This document shows, piece after piece, positions 7,192 through 16,850 of a stretch of DNA of 64,000 bases (positions are counted from its first letter, which is position 1; the number at the start of each line of letters is the position of its first letter). The notes under the pieces are model-generated. The model saw nothing but the letters and a program-made list of their open reading frames with translations, searched no databases and was not told the DNA's origin. The DNA is taken from NCBI RefSeq assembly GCF_019464495.1, contig NZ_CP080492.1:2294001-2358000 (forward strand), in the 5' to 3' direction. Position numbers and translations under genes: made by a program. The stretch is from Leucobacter luti. GTDB lineage: Bacteria > Actinomycetota > Actinomycetes > Actinomycetales > Microbacteriaceae.

Positions 7192-9521
7192 GGGCGAAGG
7201 GGCCCGGGCACGCGAGTGGGCCACCAGATCCGGTCGCCCAGGATGCCGAAGAGGGCCGGCACGATCACGGTGCGCACCACCAGTGTGTCGACGAGTACGC
7301 CGATCCCCACGATCAGGCCAAGCTGCCCGAGCGTCACGAGCGGGAGCACCCCGAGCGCTGCAAAGACGCCGGCGAGCACGATCCCGGCGCTCGTGATCAC
7401 ACCGCCCGTGTGAGTAATTGCCTCCACCATGCCCGCGCGAGTGCCGATGGACGCCACCTCCGACTTCGCGCGGTGCACGAGGAAGATCGTGTAGTCGATC
7501 CCAAGCGCAATCAGGAAGAGGAATGCGAGCAGCGGCACTTGCAGATCGAGAGCGTGCTGCCCAAAGAGCATCCGGCTCACCCACGCTCCCGCCCCGATTG
7601 CGGCGACGGCGCTTGCGAGGTTGACCAGCAGGAGCAGGATCGGTGCGATGAGCGAGCGCAACAGAATGGTGAGTACGACGAAGCTGACGAGCAACACGAG
7701 GGGCGCAATGAGGAGCATGTCGCGATCGTTCCCGTCGCGCGCGTCAACATCGGTCGCGACGGCACCGCCCACGCGGGCGTCAGCGCCGGGCACCGTGTGC
7801 ACCGCTGCCCGAATCGCTGTGATCTGGGCGAGGCTTTCGGGAGTGCTCGGCACGAACTCGCTCGTCACCATGATCTTGGTGAGCCCCTCGGTGCTGCCGG
7901 ATCCGGCACCGGACTCGGATTCGGACTCGGCTCCGGATCCGGACTCGGCACCAGGCTGGGACCGGGAACCGCTGGATCCAGCCTTGGATCCAGCCTCCGT
8001 CTCGGCCCCGGAGTCGCCGTCCGATCCGGTACCTGGGGCGACACCGGCACTAGGCAGAGAGCCGGCATCAGGCGCGGAGCCGGCATTGGGCACGGAGCCT
8101 GTATCGGGCATAGAGCTGGCATCGGGCACGGAGCCTGCGTCAGATCCGGAGCCTGCATCAGACCCCGCCGTCGTACCCGCGGGGTGGGCGCGCACGATTC
8201 CCGGCACACGCTCGAGCGCTGCGAGTACCTGGGGCGCCTCTGCGCTGTTGGTGACCACCCAGATTGGCTGTGCTTCGCCCGCTGGAAAGTGTTCGGAGAG
8301 CGTGTTCAGGCCCGCAGCGGATTCGGACTCGACGCGGAATTTCGCGGTCTGATCGAGGCCGACGGCGGTGCCGAACAGGCCGGTTGCCATGACGCTGAGC
8401 ACTGCGAGCCCCGCGAGGAGGCTCACGAGCGGACGACGCATCACGCGCTCGGCGACGGCCCGCCACACCCGTCCCTGGGGGCGGGACGACCCGGGGCGCG
8501 GCACGAACGGCCAGAACAGCTTCCGCCCGCACACTGCGAGGAGTGGCGGCAAAGCGAACAGCACCGCTGCGAGGGCGACCACGAGACCGAGCGCGGATGC
8601 GACACCGAGGCCGTGGGTGCCAGGAATGGCGGCGAGAACGAGTGTCAGCAGTGCGAGCACCACGGTGACGTTGGATGCGAGGATCGCTGGCGCGGTCTTG
8701 CGCCAGGCAATACTGAGCGCCACCCGGTGGTCCTCGCTGAGGAGGAGCTCCTCACGGTAGCGGGATATGAGGAGGAGCGCGTAGTTCGCCCCGGCTCCGA
8801 AGACGAGCACGCTGATTATTCCGGCGTCGAACTGGAGATCCCACGCGGATCCTGCTGCGGCCGTGATACGCCCGGCAAGCCCGTCTGCGAGTGCCACGAC
8901 GATGAGGGGAACCAGCCAGAGTACGGGGGAGCGGTAGGTGATGATCAAGAGCAGCGCAACGATCAGCATGGTGACGATGAGAAGGGTGAAGTTCGCCCCC
9001 GAGAACGAGGCAGCGATATCCGCGCCGAAGGCTGGGCCACCGGTGACTTGAAGGTGGAGCCCAGCGGGCTGTGCCTGAGCAAGCGCCGCGCGGATCCCCT
9101 CAATGGTGGCCGAAGTCTCCGTGTTGTCCTCGCCCACGGTGATGGGCGCGACGAGCAGGGCTGCCGCGTTATCCTCGCTCAGGAGCGGTCCCGAAGCTTG
9201 GGCGGCGCCGGTGTCGTCGAGCACTGAACGGAGCGAGTCGAGATCCGCGAGATCGGTATCTGAAAGCTGCGCACCATCGTCCCGGGTCGCCACGACGAGC
9301 ACTGACTGGCGATCAGCTCCAGGAAACTGCTGGAGGAGCTCAGACACGTGAGTTGATTCCGAGTTCACGGGAGCCGCTGCGCTGCGCGCCGGGGCCTGAG
9401 CTGAGCTGAAGGCTCCAAAGAGCCCCACAAGGATCATCACCACTATTCCGAGTGAGATCCAGGCGCCGCTGCGCGAGGTCAGCCTGTCCGAGAAGCGCCT
9501 ACGCGCTGGTGTGAGTGCCAT
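7188..9521 (-). CDS. MMPL/RND family transporter with low-complexity insert
   Basis: A 777-residue protein with the MMPL layout: one N-terminal helix, an extracytoplasmic domain (about 45-175), five helices, a second extracytoplasmic domain (about 395-590) and five more helices. MMPL proteins export lipids or other hydrophobic molecules using the proton gradient. The segment ALGIDYTIFLVHRAKSE contains the conserved Asp-Tyr pair of the second transmembrane half. The first half has FGAGANYALLLISRYREE, where the usual Asp is Asn. From about 447 to 546 the second outer domain has an insert of Ala-Gly-Ser-Asp/Glu-Pro repeats absent from the usual family. The start ATG at 9521 follows a weak ribosome site. 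No partner gene is evident, although a GNAT gene lies upstream on the same strand. Confidence 0.88.
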   Translation of the reverse strand: MALTPARRRFSDRLTSRSGAWISLGIVVMILVGLFGAFSSAQAPARSAAAPVNSESTHVSELLQQFPGADRQSVLVVATRDDGAQLSDTDLADLDSLRSVLDDTGAAQASGPLLSEDNAAALLVAPITVGEDNTETSATIEGIRAALAQAQPAGLHLQVTGGPAFGADIAASFSGANFTLLIVTMLIVALLLIITYRSPVLWLVPLIVVALADGLAGRITAAAGSAWDLQFDAGIISVLVFGAGANYALLLISRYREELLLSEDHRVALSIAWRKTAPAILASNVTVVLALLTLVLAAIPGTHGLGVASALGLVVALAAVLFALPPLLAVCGRKLFWPFVPRPGSSRPQGRVWRAVAERVMRRPLVSLLAGLAVLSVMATGLFGTAVGLDQTAKFRVESESAAGLNTLSEHFPAGEAQPIWVVTNSAEAPQVLAALERVPGIVRAHPAGTTAGSDAGSGSDAGSVPDASSMPDTGSVPNAGSAPDAGSLPSAGVAPGTGSDGDSGAETEAGSKAGSSGSRSQPGAESGSGAESESESGAGSGSTEGLTKIMVTSEFVPSTPESLAQITAIRAAVHTVPGADARVGGAVATDVDARDGNDRDMLLIAPLVLLVSFVVLTILLRSLIAPILLLLVNLASAVAAIGAGAWVSRMLFGQHALDLQVPLLAFLFLIALGIDYTIFLVHRAKSEVASIGTRAGMVEAITHTGGVITSAGIVLAGVFAALGVLPLVTLGQLGLIVGIGVLVDTLVVRTVIVPALFGILGDRIWWPTRVPGPLRP

Positions 9522-9632
9522 GCTCTCACTCCACCAGGGTGGGGCGGGCGAAACATCGGCGCGGAGGATGACCTTCAGATCACCCGAATGGATGATGGCG
9601 CAGGTGGACTGTGCTCTGCATCCAGAGCCGGA

Positions 9633-10253
9633 TCAGGGTGCGTCGCGCCAGAATGTGGTGGCTGCGCCGCCGTCGGCGAACACCACAGTGCCGTGGGGGC
9701 GGTACCCCTCGCGTTCGTACCTGAGGTCGTTCCCGGGGTTCGTCGACTCCAGATAGCTCGGAATCCCGGCCGCGTCGTAGCGTGCCCGAGTTTCCCTGAG
9801 CAGCGCCATACCGATCCCGTGCCCACGCCATTCGGGCGCGACCGCGAGGAAATTCAAGTACGCGTGCGGCTGCCGCGGTCGCTCTGCGTCAAAGCGTTCC
9901 CCGGAGTCGTGCACTGCGGCTGCGCCTGCAGCGCCCAGGAGCTCGAGCGTGAGCGCGTCGTACGCCGGCAGCATTTCCTCCCGGATCTCAGCGGCACCCG
10001 GGGGATACCAGACGGCCACCGCAGCCAGCGTTCCATCTGGCGCCACCGCCACGTACGTGTCGGGGTAGTGCAAGGCCTCGCCCACCATGAAATCCCAGAA
10101 GCCGCTCGCCTGCTGGCGGCGCTCCGATTCATCTGGGGCGGGGAACATCGGCCCCCACACGGGATCGTCCCAGAACGCTGGGACCAGCACCCGCGTGATC
10201 GCGGCGCGGTCCGCGACGGTGGCCAATCGGACGGGAAGCTTGGGTGTGCTCAC
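9633..10253 (-). CDS. GNAT family N-acetyltransferase
   Basis: A 206-residue acetyltransferase of the GNAT fold. The acetyl-CoA binding signature is seen as YLNFLAVAPEWRGHGIGMALL, containing R-G-H-G-I-G, followed by ESTNPGNDLRYEREGYRPHG, a common end of the fold in which a Tyr acts as general acid. I chose the GTG at 10253 (GTG-AGC-ACA-CCC). The longer reading would extend into the end of the upstream LuxR gene, which stops at 10264, only 10 bases away. The two may be co-transcribed. The substrate is unknown. Confidence 0.8.
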   Translation of the reverse strand: MSTPKLPVRLATVADRAAITRVLVPAFWDDPVWGPMFPAPDESERRQQASGFWDFMVGEALHYPDTYVAVAPDGTLAAVAVWYPPGAAEIREEMLPAYDALTLELLGAAGAAAVHDSGERFDAERPRQPHAYLNFLAVAPEWRGHGIGMALLRETRARYDAAGIPSYLESTNPGNDLRYEREGYRPHGTVVFADGGAATTFWRDAP

Positions 10254-10263
10254 ATTCAGGAGC

Positions 10264-12804
10264 CTACTCTCCGCTCCCGACCGCCGCGAGCCTCCCAGCG
10301 AGTTCCTTTCGGGAGGGGGAGCCAAGCTTCGCTCGCGCTTGAGCCAGGTGCGACTCGACGGTGCGCACTCCGCACCCGAGCCGGCTCGCGATCTCGCGGT
10401 TGGAGAATCCTTCTGCGGCGAGCGCTGCGGTTTCCCGCTCCCGTGGCGTTAACCGCGTGTGACACGCCGCTGGCAAAGAACCTTCGCGGTACCACGGCAC
10501 CGAGCGACTGACGCGATCTTCAAGCTCTGCGAGCTTGTCATCGCACTGCTGCACGCCACCGACGGCGCGTCTGCTCAGGAAGATCATTCGGGCAGTGCGC
10601 AACGCGAACGCGGTCGGCGCCCACAGTTCGAGTCGCATGAGGCGCGATGCAGCTCGGAGGAGTTCGGCCGGATTCTGGTCGTGTGCGGCCTGCAGGTGCG
10701 CATTTGCGAGCCGCACGACAGGGAGTGCGGTGAGAGGGTTCTCCGCCGGCGATGCCGCGGTATCCAGTGCATGGTGTCGCCCCGAGAGGTAGCGAGTGAT
10801 TCGCTCGGGAATTGATTCGGCGAGCGTGTCAGCAAGCGGCGCCGCCGGGGCAACGGCCGAGTCGCGCCCGTCTCGGATCGCCGCACCGATGTGGTCGAGA
10901 TAGCTGCGCAGCCGAAGCGGCGTGAATCGTGGCGCCGTACTGATGAGGAGTTCCCACTCCAGGTGCGCTCGGTCTAGATCGCCACACACGAGCGCGCTCC
11001 CCGCGGCGAGGATGTGCCGCAGCCAGCGTTTGTGGGAATCGCGCGGCGACGTGTGCTCCACCGCAGCGAGCAGTTCCTCGCCTCGGAGTGCTTGCTCGCC
11101 TGCGAGCAACACCGTGAGGGCGTGTGCGAGCAAGAGGGGGCCCGAGATCGTCCGAGTGAGGTCTGTCGCATCACGTGAAGGGTGGGGGATCGGTGTGCCC
11201 ATTGCGAGCCATGACCCCCGGGGAAGCTGCCCGTGCCAGACGAGTTCAAGATCGGCCAGAGCCGTTGCCAGCGCAGCCACCTCCGGTGATGAGCTGCGCT
11301 GGGCGATCGGGTACAGCTTGGGAGTCTCCCCATCGATATTCGCGGTGTCGTTCCAGAGCCGAAACACGGTGGTCGCGTCAGCGCACAGTGCCAACGTGTG
11401 ATCTTCAGACAGGGGTGGGGGTGGATCCTGGGCTGGATTCTGACCGGGGGAGGCAGCGTCGGGCACACCGTGATTCGCAGCGGTCTCCGGGAGGGAACCG
11501 GGCTGGATCGCATCTGCGCTGGGGCTGTTCCCCCGAAGTTCGGCGGCGAACCGGGCCGCAAGATACTCGTGCAGGAGCAGCGCGGAGGTGTTTGTTGGGC
11601 GAGGTGCAAGGGTGAGTGCTTCGAGCGCCGGAGCTGGCCCGACCAAGGCGCTGAGCATGCGGGCATGCTGCAGTGGGTCCGGCTCGTCCTCGAGCGCCCC
11701 AGAACGCAGGAGGAACGTGCGGGCCTCAATTTCCCCATTGAACGAGATCAGGTTTGCTGCTGCCCGCTGGAGCACGCGGGACCGGGCTCGGCCGAGGAGC
11801 CCCGGTTCGCTCTCTGCGGTTCGTGTCCGCAGAGAGCGGGCGCACAGCAGTAGTTCGGCTTCGGACAGCGGAATGCCGAGTGCCTCTTGCGCGACGAGCC
11901 GGAGTGCGACAGCCTCCCGTCGCTGTTCAAGTAGCTCTGCGTCGGCATGCGGGCGGAGCGCGGTTGCAATGAAGGCCGGTACGGAGAAGAGTTCGGAGCC
12001 CGGCTCCTTTGCCAGTGCCCCCAGGTTCGTGAGTTCAGTGGTTGCCTCTGCTCCGACGAGATCGCGCGCTCCAGGAAGGTCGATCGGGCCGAGCTCTGAG
12101 AGCGCGAGTGCGGCAGTTGCCGCCGCTACTGAGACGGACCCGAAGGACCTGGCGATCGCACGAAGCGCGGGCAGATCGAGCTCACTGTGCGGTGCTTCAA
12201 TGATTCCTGGCCGGGGGCGGGCACTGAGATATCCGTGCTCTGCCAATTTGAGAAGGTCAACCGCCCAGCCAGGACGCCCGGCTGCGAGCGTTGTGATCAG
12301 GTGCGCTGTTGCCGAATTGAGGCGGTGTTCTGAACGCTCGTGCAACAGCCGTTCAATGCCGGCCGGTGATACGGGCTCGAGTTCGACACGGCGTACGGCC
12401 TCAATCAGTGAGCGCGCCCGTGGGGACGAGCCTGCAATCGTGTCGAGCGTGTGCATGAGTGCCGCGTGATGGGGGCCAACAGTGAGCGACATCAACAGGG
12501 GTTGCTCGGGCCTGACGCGTTCAAAACTCGCCTGTAACAGCGCTCCGTCGGCGCGCTCAAGATTGTCGAGCACGAGCACTGCATCGGGGGCCGTCGAGGC
12601 GACGGCGTCGGGGGCGTCCTCTGCAACGCAGTCCACCGATTGCACCAGAGCGCCGGCGCGCTCGAGGCGGCGCGCGACACCGCGCAACAGGTGGCTCTTC
12701 CCTGAGCCGAGCGGGCCTGAGACGAGGACGCTTGCGCCTTCCAGGCTCAGCTTGAGGACTTCGGTACTGACCGATTCGCGAATATTCGCGCCAGCTATTC
12801 CCAT
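10264..12804 (-). CDS. Large LuxR-family regulator with N-terminal AAA/P-loop ATPase
   Basis: An 846-residue regulator. The N-terminus has a Walker A motif, SGPLGSGKSHLLRGVARRLE, and a Walker B-like VLVLDNLERA, as in STAND-type LuxR proteins. The middle is helical and of low similarity to anything I know. The C-terminus (about 780-840) is a LuxR helix-turn-helix: LTPRERETAALAAEGFSNRE, then the recognition helix around GVRTVESHLAQARAKLG. ATP binding and an unknown signal probably gate DNA binding. The ATG at 12804 is preceded by GGAGGGG with good spacing; the open frame extends further to 12930 without a better start. It is divergent from the giant surface-protein gene, which it could control. 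Confidence 0.85.
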   Translation of the reverse strand: MGIAGANIRESVSTEVLKLSLEGASVLVSGPLGSGKSHLLRGVARRLERAGALVQSVDCVAEDAPDAVASTAPDAVLVLDNLERADGALLQASFERVRPEQPLLMSLTVGPHHAALMHTLDTIAGSSPRARSLIEAVRRVELEPVSPAGIERLLHERSEHRLNSATAHLITTLAAGRPGWAVDLLKLAEHGYLSARPRPGIIEAPHSELDLPALRAIARSFGSVSVAAATAALALSELGPIDLPGARDLVGAEATTELTNLGALAKEPGSELFSVPAFIATALRPHADAELLEQRREAVALRLVAQEALGIPLSEAELLLCARSLRTRTAESEPGLLGRARSRVLQRAAANLISFNGEIEARTFLLRSGALEDEPDPLQHARMLSALVGPAPALEALTLAPRPTNTSALLLHEYLAARFAAELRGNSPSADAIQPGSLPETAANHGVPDAASPGQNPAQDPPPPLSEDHTLALCADATTVFRLWNDTANIDGETPKLYPIAQRSSSPEVAALATALADLELVWHGQLPRGSWLAMGTPIPHPSRDATDLTRTISGPLLLAHALTVLLAGEQALRGEELLAAVEHTSPRDSHKRWLRHILAAGSALVCGDLDRAHLEWELLISTAPRFTPLRLRSYLDHIGAAIRDGRDSAVAPAAPLADTLAESIPERITRYLSGRHHALDTAASPAENPLTALPVVRLANAHLQAAHDQNPAELLRAASRLMRLELWAPTAFALRTARMIFLSRRAVGGVQQCDDKLAELEDRVSRSVPWYREGSLPAACHTRLTPRERETAALAAEGFSNREIASRLGCGVRTVESHLAQARAKLGSPSRKELAGRLAAVGSGE

Positions 12805-13115
12805 CGTCGTTCCCCTCCGACGGGCCACGCTCGGTTGCCGACACCTTGCGATGGCCGTTCTGAACGTGAGCATAGCGGGCCGGGGAGAAAAGGGATAGCT
12901 CGAGCCGAGGCCCGCTCGGTGAGTGCGCAATGTTTCTCAGTAGTGCGCTCACAGCTTTTCAGTGGTCAAATCATTCGGGTTCAGGGATACCGAGCGCGAT
13001 AGGTGCGACACCCAGCGAAACCATAGGCTCCCCACCAAGCTGCGTAGTCGATGTGCGGTTCCCGTCTCCTCGATACGCGCGGTCACGTACTCCTTTGAGT
13101 GAAGGTGAGGGGATC

Positions 13116-16100
13116 TTGAATCAACAGAAACCGGCGACCCACAGTCGCCGCGGCCGCTTCCGTGGGCTCGCCCTGGGGACAGCGGCCGTCGTCATGGCAG
13201 CAGCCGGTTACGGGGCGGTGCCGGCCGCGTTCGCAGATAGCTACGTCGCACCGGAAGACTCCGCGGCGCACGGGCACTGGCTCTGGGCAGAGGGCCTCGG
13301 CCTCGACGTCGTAGGAGCCGCGACTACGAAATCGGGATTCCCCGATACTCCGGCGCCGCCGGCCGATCCACTCAACGTGAGCGTGCTTGGCGGACTCGCA
13401 GACCTGCAACTGGGCACCCTTTCCGTGCCGCTGATCAAGCCGGATGACGCTTCTCCCGGACTGCTCCGGCTGGGAAATCTGGGAGCGATCTCGAGTTACA
13501 GCGCTTCGCCGAGTGCCACGGAATCGACTGCCTCAACCGGCCTCATCAACTCTGACGGATCGCTCAACGTCGACGCCGCGAGTAGCGGCCAGTACGGCAC
13601 CGCAAAGCTCGATGCGAACGCCCTCCTCTCGCAGATCCTCGCCCCGGAATTCGTCGACTCACTCGTCGACGAGGCCGCCATCGAAATCGGGGCACTCGGA
13701 TCTCGCGCCGTGACCACGGGCACCGCGCCGACAACGAGTGAGTACATGCTCACCGATCTCAGCCTCGATCTTCACAGTCCGCTGGTCGGGGGCCTCACGA
13801 CCGAGCTCAACACGCAGCTCCAGTCAGCCCTCCAACCGGTGCAGGACCTCCTCGGGCCGGGCGGAGCAATCGAGGGCACGCTGAGCACTCTGGTGGACAC
13901 GATCGGCGCACTTCCGCTCGTTGACGCTTCGCTGAACAGCGCCTCGATCGACACGGCCCCGCTGCTCGATGAGATCCGCACCTCACTGCTCGCTGAGCCG
14001 CTATCGAACACAGATGGCAGTGTGGTCGTTGACCTGAGCACAGGCACGGTCAGCGTGAACCTCGGCGAGCTCGTTGTGGATCGCACCGGGGCTGACAGCC
14101 TCAGCACTCTTCCCGCGAACACCGAGGTACTCGATGGTGCGACAGTGAACGCGATCCTCGACGGTGTCACCGATGCGCTCACCGGCGCCGGTGAAAACTC
14201 GTTGATCTCGAAGGCTGTCGATCTCCTGCGCGTCGGGATCTACAACGTGCCAGTGAACGTCAGTATCCAGGTCTCGGTTGGCGTCGAGATCTTCCCGCTG
14301 CCCCCGGCAAATCTCGTCAATGCCCCCGTCACGATCTCGGGCACGCTGGGCGGATTCACGGGCGCGGCCGGGCATACTGCCCCCGTGATTGACACGAGCG
14401 AAATTGAGGTTGCCAACATCCCGGTCGGCACCGTATTGCAACCGATCGTGAACCTTCTTGGCGGAGCGGTGACGAGTATCGGCGGTGCCCTCGACAGCAC
14501 GGTGGTGACACTGCTCGACACTCTGCAGCCCACGCTCACCACTGCACTGAGCCCCATCGTCACAGGCTTGCTCACTGACGGGGTCGGGCCTGTGCTGCGC
14601 GGTGTCGCAAACATCACCATCAACCAGCAGCCCGCTGTTGGCGATCTGGGGGCCGGTAGTTTCACGGTCCGCGCACTGAACGTGAGTGTGCTCCCCGGTG
14701 TCACCCCGAACGGTGCGGTTGCGCTGCAGCTGGGCTCGTCCACGGTCAAGCCGCTCGCGGTGGATCCCGGCACTGAGCCGGGTACTGATCCTGGCGCAGA
14801 CCCTGGCACGGATCCCGGTGCTGATCCTGGAACAGATCCTGGTACCGATCCGGGCACGGATCCTGGTACCGATCCAGGTACGGATCCCGGTGCTGATCCC
14901 GGTACTGATCCCGGTACCGATCCGGGTGCAGACCCTGGCACGGATCCCGGTGCAGACCCGGGAACGGATCCGGGCACGGATCCCGGGGCTGATCCTGGTA
15001 CTGATCCCGGTACAGACCCGGGTGCGGACCCCGGAACGGATCCGGGTGCAGACCCGGGAACGGACCCCGGTACCGATCCGGGTGCTGATCCTGGCGCTGA
15101 TCCTGGCGCTGATCCCGGTACAGACCCGGGCACGGATCCCGGTACTGATCCGGGTGCAGACCCTGGCACGGACCCGGGTGCAGACCCTGGTACGGACCCG
15201 GGCACTGACCCTGGTACCGACCCGGGTGCTGACCCTGGCACTGATCCCGGAACCGATCCGGGCGCTGACCCAGGTACGGACCCGGGAACCGATCCGGGAA
15301 CGGACCCCGGAACCGATCCAGGTACGGACCCGGGTGCTGATCCTGGCACGGATCCAGGAACCGACCCGGGCACGGACCCTGGCACGGATCCAGGAACCGA
15401 CCCGGGTACCGACCCTGGCACCGATCCAGGAACCGATCCGGGTACCGATCCCGGCACCGAGCCCAGCACGGATTCCGGAGTAGAGCCGGGTGCAGACCCG
15501 GGTACCGATCCGGGCACGGACCCTGGTACCGACCCGGGCACTGACCCTGGTGCTGATCCCGGTACCGATCCGGGCGCAGACCCTGGTGCTGATCCCGGTA
15601 CTGATCCGGGCGCAGACCCTGGTGCTGATCCCGGTACCGATCCGGGCGCTGACCCTGGTACCGATCCAGGTACTGATCCGGGCGCAGACCCAGGTACGGA
15701 TCCAGGTACGGATCCGGGTACGGATCCCGGTACTGATCCGGGTACCGATCCGGGCGCTGACCCTGGTACCGATCCAGGTACTGACCCTGGTGTCGATCCG
15801 GGCACGGATCCCGGTACTGATCCGGGCACTGACCCTGGTGCCGATCCGGGCACGGATCCCGGAACGGACCCGGGCACCGATCCCGGTACGGATCCGGGTG
15901 CTGATCCCGGCACCGATCCTGGCGCTGACCCAGGTACGGATCCAGGTACTGATCCGGGCACGGACCCGGGCGCTGACCCGGGTACCGATCCGGGCGCTGA
16001 CCCCGGTACCGATCCGGGTGCTGACCCTGGTACGGACCCGGGTACGGAGCCCAGCACCGACCCGAAGGTTGATCCGGGTACTGATCCGGGCACGGATACG

Positions 16101-16751
16101 ACCGCTGACCCGGGTACTGACCCAGGCACGGATACGACCGCTGACCCCGGTACGGATCCCGGTACGGACCCGGGCACGGATACCACTGCTGACCCAGCGG
16201 CCGATCCCGGAACTGATCCGGGCGCTGACCCGGCGACCGATCCGGGCGCGGATCCGGCAACGGATCCAGGTACGGACCCGGCGACGGATCCCGCGGCTGA
16301 GCCAGGCACTGATCCTGGCACTGAGCGGGCGACGCTCATCGCAACACCCAGCACGGTGGTTCGGGGCAACCTGGTCAACTTGAAGGGTGCGGGATTTGTG
16401 CCAGGTGAGGACGTGAATCTGACCCTCGCGAACGGCAAGATCCAGCCGGTGGTGGCGAACGCGAGTGGCGGCTTCGAAGCCATCATGCTCGTGCCGGTCA
16501 CCACCCCGCTCGGCGCGGCGAAGTACACGGCTGAGGGACTGGGCAGCGGCCGCACGGCCGAGGCCACCATCTCGGTGATCGCGGCGACCGGGACCGTCCC
16601 GGTCGGCACTGGAGTGAAGAACGGTGGCCTCGCGGTCACCGGTCTGGACACGGGTCTGCTGATTCCGTTCACGCTCCTGACGCTCCTCGCGGGTGGTGCG
16701 CTGGTGCTCGCGCCGCGCCGTAAGCGGGCGCTCGGCGCAGACGTCGAGTAG
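13116..16751 (+). CDS. Giant sortase-anchored surface protein with Asp-Pro-Gly-Thr/Ala repeats
   Basis: A secreted cell-wall protein of about 1211 residues. It starts at a TTG (13116) behind GGTGAGGGG. A signal peptide follows (RRGRFRGLALGTAAVVMAAA, ending near AAFADS). Residues about 45-545 form a globular domain whose start (SYVAPEDSAAHGHWLWAEGL) resembles the actinobacterial choice-of-anchor-G family; I am fairly but not fully sure of that. Residues about 549-1070 are a tetrapeptide array. A short Ig-like domain (ATLIATPSTVVRGNLVNLKG) precedes the sorting signal LAVTG, a hydrophobic helix and RRKR. A class E sortase would link the protein to peptidoglycan; no sortase is encoded here. A hairpin terminator follows. 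Confidence 0.85.
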   Translation: MNQQKPATHSRRGRFRGLALGTAAVVMAAAGYGAVPAAFADSYVAPEDSAAHGHWLWAEGLGLDVVGAATTKSGFPDTPAPPADPLNVSVLGGLADLQLGTLSVPLIKPDDASPGLLRLGNLGAISSYSASPSATESTASTGLINSDGSLNVDAASSGQYGTAKLDANALLSQILAPEFVDSLVDEAAIEIGALGSRAVTTGTAPTTSEYMLTDLSLDLHSPLVGGLTTELNTQLQSALQPVQDLLGPGGAIEGTLSTLVDTIGALPLVDASLNSASIDTAPLLDEIRTSLLAEPLSNTDGSVVVDLSTGTVSVNLGELVVDRTGADSLSTLPANTEVLDGATVNAILDGVTDALTGAGENSLISKAVDLLRVGIYNVPVNVSIQVSVGVEIFPLPPANLVNAPVTISGTLGGFTGAAGHTAPVIDTSEIEVANIPVGTVLQPIVNLLGGAVTSIGGALDSTVVTLLDTLQPTLTTALSPIVTGLLTDGVGPVLRGVANITINQQPAVGDLGAGSFTVRALNVSVLPGVTPNGAVALQLGSSTVKPLAVDPGTEPGTDPGADPGTDPGADPGTDPGTDPGTDPGTDPGTDPGADPGTDPGTDPGADPGTDPGADPGTDPGTDPGADPGTDPGTDPGADPGTDPGADPGTDPGTDPGADPGADPGADPGTDPGTDPGTDPGADPGTDPGADPGTDPGTDPGTDPGADPGTDPGTDPGADPGTDPGTDPGTDPGTDPGTDPGADPGTDPGTDPGTDPGTDPGTDPGTDPGTDPGTDPGTDPGTEPSTDSGVEPGADPGTDPGTDPGTDPGTDPGADPGTDPGADPGADPGTDPGADPGADPGTDPGADPGTDPGTDPGADPGTDPGTDPGTDPGTDPGTDPGADPGTDPGTDPGVDPGTDPGTDPGTDPGADPGTDPGTDPGTDPGTDPGADPGTDPGADPGTDPGTDPGTDPGADPGTDPGADPGTDPGADPGTDPGTEPSTDPKVDPGTDPGTDTTADPGTDPGTDTTADPGTDPGTDPGTDTTADPAADPGTDPGADPATDPGADPATDPGTDPATDPAAEPGTDPGTERATLIATPSTVVRGNLVNLKGAGFVPGEDVNLTLANGKIQPVVANASGGFEAIMLVPVTTPLGAAKYTAEGLGSGRTAEATISVIAATGTVPVGTGVKNGGLAVTGLDTGLLIPFTLLTLLAGGALVLAPRRKRALGADVE
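14761..16325 (+). repeat. 12-nt period array encoding DPGT/DPGA tetrapeptides
   Basis: About 130 units of 12 bases follow GAY-CCN-GGN-RCN, encoding Asp-Pro-Gly followed by Thr or Ala. A few substituted units occur (Glu for Asp near 14770 and 15460; Val near 15792; DTTADP variants near 16095-16190; DPAT toward the end). Third positions vary widely while the peptide stays constant, which suggests selection on the peptide. The regular period also keeps both antisense frames open, producing two long spurious minus-strand frames. Confidence 0.95.
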
Positions 16752-16772
16752 CGTCCCGCTTGTACCACAGAG

Positions 16773-16806
16773 GTGGCCCCCAGCGGCAGTAGCAGCTGGG
16801 GGCCAC
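16773..16806 (+). terminator. Terminator of the giant surface-protein gene
   Basis: A perfect 12-bp stem, GTGGCCCCCAGC with GCTGGGGGCCAC, and a 10-base loop, 21 bases after the stop. No T-tract. Confidence 0.85.
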
Positions 16807-16850
16807 TGCTGTCTAAGCTGAGCAGCAGTGACCGATGCAAGGGGACGATC

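Noticed and set aside
7410..9227. 605-codon plus-strand frame opposite the MMPL gene
   Set aside because: Composition is rich in His, Glu, Gly and Arg without any fold pattern. It is the high-GC shadow of the transporter.
14761..16325. CRISPR-like or rDNA-like repeat
   Set aside because: Units of 12 bases without spacers, in frame with a secreted protein; no cas genes.
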